Shown in pieces: positions 56,189 to 64,000 of a stretch of 64,000 nucleotides of DNA. Source of the DNA: Boesenbergia rotunda (lineage: Eukaryota; Streptophyta; Magnoliopsida; Zingiberales; Zingiberaceae); the NCBI GenBank assembly GCA_024364735.1, contig JAGFNQ010000190.1, positions 1 through 64,000 of the forward strand, written 5' to 3'. The first letter of the stretch is position 1. Every line of letters begins with the position of its first letter. Both the position numbers and the translations under genes were made by a program. The notes below the pieces were generated by a model that saw only the letters and a list, made by a program, of their open reading frames with translations, ran no database searches and was not told the origin of the DNA.

Positions 56189-57965
56189 TTAGTGTTCGAC
56201 ATAATCATATAATTGTTTTGCGGAAAACTTTGTCATGATCTCAATTTTGGAAAATTTTTCAATTATGGAAACATTTCAATTATGGTAAATTTTAGATTTA
56301 GGAATTTTGAAGTTTGGAAATCCTCATGAAATTTCGCAAACTTTTGAAATATCCCTATTTCTGAAATTTTATGATAATTGTAAAAACTTTCCATTTTTGG
56401 AAACTTTTCAATTTTGGAAATTTCCTATTTTGGAAATTCTTCAATTTTGGAAATACGTAAGTTTTCTTTGTACCAGAAACTTACAATTATTCTGAAAATT
56501 TTTTATTTTTGGAAACTTTCCATTTATGGAAAGCTCGCAATTTTGGGCACTTTCTTTCAAGAAAGTCTAGACAAATTATGGAATATTAATTGGCATTTAG
56601 ATTCATAATTGGAAATTAAATTATTTATAAAATTCTTTATTTTGGATTGAGCCTTGGGGAGCCGTCTAATTTAAAGTTAGTTGTTATAATTAAATTTCCT
56701 AAATTGAATTTAAATTATCAAATGTTTAATTTGGATTGAGCCTCGGGGAGCCGTCCAAATTATATTATCAGTAAATTCTTATTTTGGATTGAGCCTCGGG
56801 GAGCCGTCCAAATTAAGTTATTTATTGATATTAATTTTCCATAAATAAAATATGTGATCAAATCTTGAAAATTTTGAGGTGATTCTCAAACGATAATTTC
56901 CTTATTTGATTTAAGAGATGATGCTCTTACATATTGTTGTCTCCAAAATTAATTAGGAAAATTATTTCCTATAGAGTTTATTTCCTTAAATAAGATTTTC
57001 ATGAAAATAATATGTGGTTGAATTAAGGGAATCTGTCTCTTAATTTAATAAGATTTAATTTAGAGAAATCAAAGTCTTAAACATATTATTTCCGAAATTG
57101 ATTATGATAATTTAGGAAATTGTTTCCCAAAATAATTCCTTGAATAAAGTATGAAATTAGAATTAGGAAATCCGTTTCCTAATTCAATTAATGAGACTTG
57201 ATAAATTAAGTCACATGCATACTTTATTAAGAAATCGTTAGTACATGACATAATTATATGTCATGAATGTGCTTAGAAGAAAAAGGATGAGACCCAAAAC
57301 CCCTTACAAAATATTAAGGGCAACACCTTCCGTTAATATGGTTAGAACCGGAGTTTGTTTCTCGTTTGGGTTGATGGACACATCCATGCCCGGCTTGAAC
57401 CTCAACATGTTCAAACCATGAAATTAGTTTATGATTAATATAGTTAGAGTCAGAGGTCAATCCTTAGTTTTGGTTGTTGGACACATCCAAGCCTGACTAA
57501 ACGGTTGAATGAGCTCCAGCCATATTAAAACTATTTCTTGATTAATGGGTCAGCCTTAAGCTTGGAGCATCGATTTGTTGTGCCACAGCCAAGGTCGATG
57601 TGAAGAGAGGTGTAGTTGGGTGCTATGTATATTGTTGCATACTTGTTAATGAGTTAACAACCCAATGATTTATGCAAACATTCAATTAGTTGATTGCATA
57701 AAGTGGTAGTTACATATATGTGATATGTAATCGGTATAATTACCTACCTTCATAGCTAAGAATAACTTGATGGTCACATCCATGGTTGTTCTTATCTATG
57801 GTTGGATATCAACCTATTTGGAGATGCTCCTACGATCTCCCGAATTGATAAAAAGGGTTATTCAATTCGAAAAATAAATATGATTTAATTAATGCATATT
57901 GATGCATTCTTTATCATTCTCATCACATAACCTCAATTTGTATTTCTAGGATAATCACCTGATCA
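56189..57965 (+). other. 5' leader of copia C (1.8 kb)
   Basis: Non-coding. It begins with a zone of TTTTGGAAA-type words (56240-56550), then three nested hairpin units (56639-56813), then AT-rich DNA and two GGACACATCCA repeats (57378, 57479). Frames here are low in complexity. The leader is collinear with that of B. Confidence 0.75.
56639..56813 (+). repeat. Three leader hairpin units in copia C
   Basis: Units at 56640-56670, 56729-56760 and 56783-56813 share TTTGGATTGAGCCTCGGGGA then GCCGTCCAAATT. Outer arms TTGGA/TCCAA and inner CTC/GAG can pair. The first unit has drifted (CCTTGG, GTCTAA). Confidence 0.72.
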
Positions 57966-58130
57966 TGTCTTCTCTGAATTTACGTTCCATTTTGGACACC
58001 AATAAGTTAACTAAGGACAAAAGGATTGAAAAGGCACTTGCCATCACTGTGGCAAGGAGGGCCACTAGAGAAGAAACTGCAAGGTTTACCTTGAGTCCTT
58101 GAAGAAGAAGGCATTCGATGCCCCATCCTC
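57966..58130 (+). pseudogene. gag remnant of copia C
   Basis: ATG 57966 opens MSSLNLRSILDTNKLT like B, then sequence jumps to the zinc-knuckle region, deleting roughly 700 bp of gag core relative to B. The knuckle region reads CHHCGKEGH in its own frame, followed by a stop replacing Trp and RRNCK. No Gag core remains. Confidence 0.8.
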
Positions 58131-61100
58131 TTCATGCATCTTCGTTATTGAATGTCACTTTATTTCCTCGTACACCTGGGTACTTGATACTGGGTGTAGC
58201 TCACATATATGTAATGACATATAGGGGCTAAGGAATAGAAGAAGACTCGTCAAGGGAGAAGCAAATTTGCGAGTTGGAAATGGAGCAAAATTGCTGCTAT
58301 TGCCATCGGAACATATTTGCTAAATCTCCCTACTGGACTTGTCTTAGAATTCGATAATTGTTATTTTGTTCCTTCGTTAATAAAGAACATTATATCTATT
58401 TCATGCTTGAATGAAAAGGGTTACCATTTAACTTTTAGTAACAATTGTTGTTACATAACTTTAAATGGTGTTCTTTATTAGACCGGAACTTTGTGCAATG
58501 GTATCTACACGTTAGATTTATCCGATGACGTTTTCAATATCGAAGTTAGCAACAAACGTGCTCGAATAGATAATCAAATAGACTCCTATACGTGGCATTG
58601 TCGCCTTGGCCATGTAAGTAAGAAACGCATGACCAAATTACACCGATGTGGAATTCTGGAATCATTTGAACCCGGTTCATTTGATACATGCGAATCATGC
58701 TTAAAAGGCAAGATGGACAAATTACCCTTTTCCGGAAATGATAAACCAGTGGGAGAATTGCTTGGTCTAATACATACTGATGTATGTGGACAAATGTCAA
58801 CTCTTGCACAAGGAGGCTATAGCTACTTCATTACCTTTATCGATGATCACTCACGATTCGGGTATGTGTTCTTAATGAAACACAAATCTGATGCTTTTGA
58901 GAAATTCAAAGAGTTCAGAAATGAAGTAGAGAAACAGCTTGGCAAAAGTATTAAGATACTTCGATCCGGTCGGGGTGGTGAATACTTAAGTCAAGAGTTT
59001 CAAGGTTATCTAAGGGACAATGGGATATTGTCTCAATGGACTCTGCCATATACACCACAGCATAATGGTGTATCTGAGAGGTGTAACCGAACCTTGATGG
59101 ACATGGTTAGATCTATGATGAATCATGCAACTCTTCCAAAATCCTTTTAGGGCTATGCACTTAAGACAGCTGTTTACTTGCTAAACAGGGTCCCGACCAA
59201 GGTAGTCTCTACTACTCCATATGAGACGTGGAATAGTAAGAAACCTCACTTAACTCACCTTAAGATATGGGGTTGTCCTGCTTATGTGAAGCGGACTGTA
59301 TCAGACAAATTGGATGCTAAGTCTGATAAATGTCTATTTATTTGATACCCTAAGGAAACAAAGGGTTACCAATTCTATCATCCCTTGGAACAAAAGGTGT
59401 TTGTTTCAAGGCATGCTGTATTTCTGGAAAAAGAATTTCTTTTACAAGAAAATAGTGGGAGTAGTATTGAACTTGAAGAAGTTCAAGAAACTCCAATAGA
59501 CATTACAGAGACACCTAGTCTAGACCCACAACCAATAACTCATAATGATGAGCTATCAGTTGAACCTAAAACAACACTACTTCTTCATAGATCTGATAGA
59601 ACACGCAATATTCCAGAGAGATACGGATTTCTCGTAAGTGAATCGAGCGACATGTTACTCATTAATGATGACGAACCTATCAGTTATGATGATGTTCTGA
59701 AAAGTTCAGAAAGGGATAAATGGCTTGAAGCCATGAAGTCGGAAATGGATTCCATGTACGAAAATCAAGTATGGGACTTGGTTAACTCACCTGAAGGGAT
59801 TAAGCCCATAGGGTGCAAGTGGGTTTTCAAGAAGAAAACCGACATGGAAGGTAATGTTGTTACCTTTAAGGCTAGATTAGTGGCAAAAGGATATCGTCAG
59901 AAACAAGGAATTGATTATGACGAAACCTATTCGCCAGTAGCTATGCTTAAATCCATTCGGATGCTCCTGGCCATAGTAGCTCATTATGATTATGAGATAT
60001 GACAAATGGATGTGAAAACAGCTTTCCTTAATGGAAACCTGCTTGAGGATGTATACATGATACAACCTAAAGGTTTCACATCGGTTGATAAAATCAAAGT
60101 ATGCAAGCTTCGACGATCCATATATGGACTAAAGCAAGCATCCAGGAGCTGGAACATCCGTTTTGATAAGACAATCAAAGAGTTTGATTTCTCACAAAAT
60201 CCTGACGAACCTTATGTGTACAAAAGGGTCAGTGGGAGTGCAGTCGTATTCCTAGTATTATATGTCGATGACATATTACTTATAGGAAACGATATATCTG
60301 TCTTACAGTCGGTTAAAATTTGGTTGTCCAAAACTTTCTCCATGAAAGACCTAGGAGAAGCAACCTATATCCTTGGGATTAGAATCTATAGAGATAGATC
60401 AAAACGGTTGCTTGGTCTTTCGCAGTCTACATATATAGACCGAGTGCTAAAAGGGTTTAGCATGTCAGAATCCAAGAAAGGTTACCTTCCCATCAGGCAT
60501 GGGATCCACCTTTCAAAGTCTATGTGTCCGCGCACAGAAGACGAGAGGATTTACATGAATAAGATTCCTTATGCATCCGCGATGGGATCTATCATGTATG
60601 CTATGTTATGTACTAGGCCCGATGTATCGTATGCTCTGAGCGTCACAAGCAGATACCAGTCTGGTCCAGGAATGGATCATTGGGTGGCTGTCAAGACAAT
60701 CCTTAAGTACTTAAGAAGAACTAAGGATGTGTTCTTAATATATGGAGAAGGTGATATGATAATACGTGGGTATACAGATGCTAGTTTCCAGACAGATAAG
60801 GATGACTCCAAATCTCAGTCCGGATACGTATTTATTTTGAATGGAGGCGCAATAAGTTGGAAGAGTTCCAAACAAGACACCGTAGCAGATTCTACCACTG
60901 AAGCGGAATACATTGCAGCTTCGGAAGCAGCAAAGGAAGCAGTCTGGATCAAGAAGATTGTCTCAGAACTTGGTGTGGTTCCAACCATTGATGATGCAGT
61001 GCCGGTTTACTGCGACAACAATAGAGCTATTGCACAAGCAAAGGAACCAAGGTCTCATCAACGATCCAAACATGTGCTTCGCCGCTATCATCTGATCAGA

Positions 61101-61241
61101 GAGATTATAAGTAGGAATGATATACAAATTGAGAAAATTCCCACTGAAAGGAATTTAGCGGATCCTTTAACTAAGGCCTTGCCTCAAAGCAAGTTTGAGG
61201 GTCATGTTAGAGCCTGTGGTATTGGATACCGTAGCGATTGA
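58131..61241 (+). pseudogene. pol of copia C: protease, integrase, RT, RNase H
   Basis: The protease core VLDTGCSSH lies near 58180-58205. Frameshifts follow up to 58490. Integrase 58491-59150 keeps [21 protein letters not shown] and HTDVCG, but the second catalytic Asp is Gly (RSGRGGEY, codon 58968-58970). Stops: TAG 59148-59150 for Trp, TGA near 59342 for Gly, TGA 60000-60002 for Trp. RT has YVDD at 60261-60272. RNase H has YTDASFQTDKDD and TEAEYIAASEAAKEA. It ends with TGA at 61239-61241, where A reads Trp-His-stop. The RT-RNase H segment from 60006 is open for 411 codons, but the element could not integrate even without the stops. Confidence 0.9.
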
Positions 61242-61246
61242 CATTA

Positions 61247-61261
61247 GGCCAAGTGGGAGTT
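61247..61261 (+). other. Polypurine tract of copia C
   Basis: GGCCAAGTGGGAGTT precedes the 3' LTR, as in A and B. Confidence 0.8.
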
Positions 61262-63672
61262 TGTTAGTAATATAAGAGAAGTGTCCTAAGGCAATCGCCT
61301 TATGATTGTAATCATTTATTTTAATAAATGAATATTCACTATTTGAGTATACATGTCTGTGTATTTGATTGAGATCTTAAACTCATTTACTGAATGTCCG
61401 CAATACAATTCACAGCATGAGAGAATTTGTGATGAATTCACAACTAGTGATTATCTCTACATGTGCAATTGTGAAGTATTGAAATTATCCCTAGTCGATG
61501 AATTGATAGATACGGACACTGTCAATTCTGTTGAGACTAGCATGGGTTATTCTCTAATCAGCCGATTCTCATTGGCTGATGACATTGGGATGTCCGGAGA
61601 TAAACATGAATGCTAGTTAAGGGAACTAGTTCATTGGAGTGACTAGCTGTAAAACTTCATATGGTAGTCTACATATAGACATGTCAGTGAAGTTCTTACT
61701 GCAGCTTAAGTGTGATGTTCCTTTGACTTGCGGTGTTCAAGTCATCTTGGTCATGGAGACATACTTTGACATCTTAAGCAAGCATCTCCAAGGAGGTGTG
61801 GACCCAGGATGGTTGGGTATAAGACGAAGTGCCCGAAGATGTTTGAACAGCCTACAAAGGATTCACCACTCCTTGCGAGGAGATGTATACCCAAGGCCTA
61901 TCGTCGGATTGTTACTCGAAGCCTCTGGCCAGAGCATGACATGTTCAGAGTATGAATCTCTTAAATACATGAGAGTAATTAGAATCCATAGGATGAGAGA
62001 ACGTTACTTGGGCTAGGTGTGACGTAGTCAGCCTAGTGGGGACTGACACACATAGACCATGTCCTGAACCAAGTGGGTATAAGATGGTGAAGGGAATGAG
62101 GCACGATTGATTATAGCTGCTGAAGGGTTTCAGAATCATTTTTGAGGTCAACCGTTGATCTTTCGATTAATTGGGGATCATGATGTACTACTAGGTGCCA
62201 CTAATGGTCATTCTATAATTGGTTAATTATAGACAGCCAATATAAATCGAAAGCCTATTTAGTCACACACACTACGAGTAATCCGAGGGATTTAAAACAA
62301 GTTGAAAATTGGATTTTCCGATCAAGAGAGATAAGTCGAATCTGAATTTTTCAGAGACGCATCGGAAGCATAAAATGGCTAAGTCTTTTGAAGGCTTATT
62401 GGACGAATTCAATGAGTTTAATTAATATGATCTTGGCTTGGGTTTGGCCGGCCAAAGAGGGTCTCTACCCTCTTTGTTTGGCCGACCACATTAAAAGGGA
62501 GAACCAAATTGTTTGGTTCAAGTTATAAAATAAACCAAGTGTGGTTTGTTTTATAAAATTATGGATAATATAAATTTTATAAACCGAGGTTTGGTTTATT
62601 ATTTTCATGGAAATAAAATAAACTTTGAATAGTTTATTTTATTTTATAAAATTAATTATGAATTGATTTTTCCATGATAAGAAAAATTTATATATAATAA
62701 ATTTCTTGTGAAAATTTATTCCATAAGAAAAGGGAGACATGATTGTTTTTATTATAAATTAAATTATGATAAAAAACTTGGCATGATGGAATAAATCATA
62801 GAAAAATTTATATGATAAATTTCTTATGAAAATTTATTCCATAAAAAGGAGACTTGGCGGTTGAGAGGCTACTATATAAAGGAACCAAGGCAAGGCTTGG
62901 AATTCAATCCAAGAGATCTAGGAATAAGCCCTCTCTCTTTCTCTCCTTCTCTCCTCTCCTCTCTCTCTCTCTATGCGGCACCGACTGCAGTTGTCCCCAT
63001 GAGAAAGATGGTTGCTCACAGCAACCTTCATGTACTCGGTGGAGCAAGCAATTTTCCCGTTGGAGAAAATTGTCGGCGTTGGCTGCATCTTCTCCAAGCA
63101 AGGTGCGCGTGAGCAAGAAGGCTGCTCATCCTCTGTGGAGAATTGCGCATGCAAGCAAATTAATCCGCATGCAAGAAATTGCTTTGCAAGCAAATTAATT
63201 TGCCCAAGCAAATTAATCCGCATGCAAGAAATTGCTTTGCAAGCAAATTAATTTGCTGTTCACGCCGCAGAAGCCAAGTTGCTCACGGCTGTCTCCCTCT
63301 CCATACTTCTCTCTTGTTTTTTTTTCTTGTTGCGCTCTCGGAGAATCTAGTAGTTCTCGAGAACACGAAACTCGTGGCATTGCGAAGTCATCCCGAAGAT
63401 ACTCGGTGTGGACGCGGATAGAGGCGGAGCTTCCGAGGGACGCTTACTGTTGGATCTCGTCCCTTCCTTCGAGTTACGCGAGATAACAAGTAAATTAGTT
63501 TACGTTTCTGCAAAATTTTAAATATATGATCATGTCTACACAAGATAAGGTTGCATGCTTAGATGTGTGGTTAAATAATTTGAGAAATTATTTATGCTAA
63601 ACCATCCGTTGCACGTAATTAATTTTAAAATTACGAACCCGCATCCATGTCAACATGCATCCGGTCCCAACA
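61262..63672 (+). repeat. 3' LTR of copia C (2411 bp)
   Basis: Runs TGTTAGTAAT to GGTCCCAACA. It differs from the 5' LTR by scattered single bases and a few one-base indels, many of them C/T or G/A. TATA box at 62872-62882. The tandem 53-bp duplication is present at about 63147-63254. Confidence 0.95.
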
Positions 63673-64000
63673 GTCTATTATTCATATGAGACTGTATCAG
63701 CGTAGATCCTTATCGTTATTATAATGTACTTTGCATATCTGCTGGGTATTCGCTGAGTTTATGGACTCACACCGTTGCCATATGTTTTTATTTCAGGTTG
63801 AGATACTTGGAGTCGCCAGAAGAGCCCAACAGCCAGTCCCTACCCATCGCGACCGCAGGATTTTGTTTTGTACTTTGTAGTGCATTGTTTTATATTCCTT
63901 TTAGCGATTTGTATATGTCATATGTGTCGTGCGCCCTAAGGGGGTTTTGTGTATTGGTTGTTTCGTCGTATGTCGGACCGGTCCGCAGTCAGGTATGGTT
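63673..64000 (+). other. Distal part of K with predicted terminal exon
   Basis: K resumes with GTCTATTATTCATATGAGAC, matching G near 12330 on the minus strand. A hairpin TGAGTTTATGGACTCA lies near 63756. After acceptor TTATTTCAG the terminal exon starts at 63797 with GTTGAGATACTTGGAGTCGC. The element runs off the window; by comparison with G the LTR-like end is about 180 bp further. Confidence 0.6.

Larger units (their letters stand above)
53761..63672 (+). mobile_element. Copia element C (Tork/Angela-like), complete with two LTRs
   Basis: LTRs of 2412 and 2411 bp flank 5089 bp of internal DNA. Target duplications are GCCTA (53756-53760) and GTCTA (63673-63677), one mismatch. Comparison with G shows the uninterrupted flank. 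Internal order: primer site, leader, deleted gag, protease, integrase, RT, RNase H, polypurine tract. Multiple stops make it defective. Confidence 0.94.
51316..64000 (+). mobile_element. Solo-LTR-like element K, relative of G, split by copia C
   Basis: The probable start TGTAAAATACGG at 51316 resembles the G start TGTAAATACGAC and coincides with the sudden end of the CACTA fragment, but no second end is in the window, so it is not proven. K is collinear with G from about 52650 to 53760 and again from 63673 to the window end. Conserved blocks include GTGACACATGTCATTG, CGGTCACTCAGGAGCAGTGA, CTGCTGGGTATTCGCT and CGGACCGGTCCGCAGTCA. Total without copia C is at least 2.8 kb. Confidence 0.65.

Overview
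The window looks like nuclear DNA from a flowering plant with a large, repeat-rich genome. Everything I can recognise is transposable-element sequence: Ty1/copia elements with plant-type gag and pol and initiator-Met primer sites, a Ty3/gypsy element of the Tat type, long solo-LTR-like elements, CACTA transposon pieces and a hAT-type MITE. I found no host gene, rRNA, intact tRNA or CRISPR. Nothing I can see fixes the species. There is one run of 702 Ns (17156-17857). Lineage names come from motifs read by eye and are tentative.

Layout from left to right. (1) 1-5957: copia element A (Tork/Angela-like), plus strand, cut by the window start, with a complete 3' LTR; it sits inside the gag of a SIRE-like copia element (D2). 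(2) 5958-22747: SIRE/Maximus-like copia material on the minus strand. LTR 'b' (6968-9001) is followed on its left by a primer site and gag, and on its right by polypurine tracts and an extra 3' ORF. Further right come the spacer, RT-RNase H, the N gap, protease-integrase, gag and LTR 'a' (20891-22747) of element D. A solo-LTR-like element G (11633-15647) is inserted in the spacer. (3) 22748-28400: leader and LTR of a third copia-type element (L), split by a CACTA element (H, 23379-26464) that itself holds a hAT MITE (25755-26221). (4) 28401 to about 49.5 kb: Tat-like gypsy element J, plus strand, interrupted inside its RNase H region by copia element B (32035-47950, minus strand). B is split by E (35958-41705), and E by F (36575-39040), giving four nested levels. 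J ends with an antisense ORF that has its own TATA box. (5) About 49.5-51.3 kb: AT-rich DNA with the C-terminal piece of a CACTA transposase. (6) From about 51316 to the end: element K, the plus-strand relative of G, split by copia element C (53761-63672).

No element appears able to move by itself. The copia and gypsy polyproteins carry premature stops, frameshifts, deletions or nested insertions. A, B and C are one family with closely similar pol genes but different lesions. The most interesting structure is non-coding. E, F, G and K share a gene-like layout of TATA box, 5' exon, GTAAG-type donor, intron with tandem repeats, 3' splice site and terminal exon. G and K also share two predicted internal exons, one of 15 nt. 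E and F carry a tRNA-like module just upstream of the TATA box. The SIRE LTRs are tiled with short hairpins whose sequence differs between subfamilies. The copia B/C leader carries a repeated nested hairpin.
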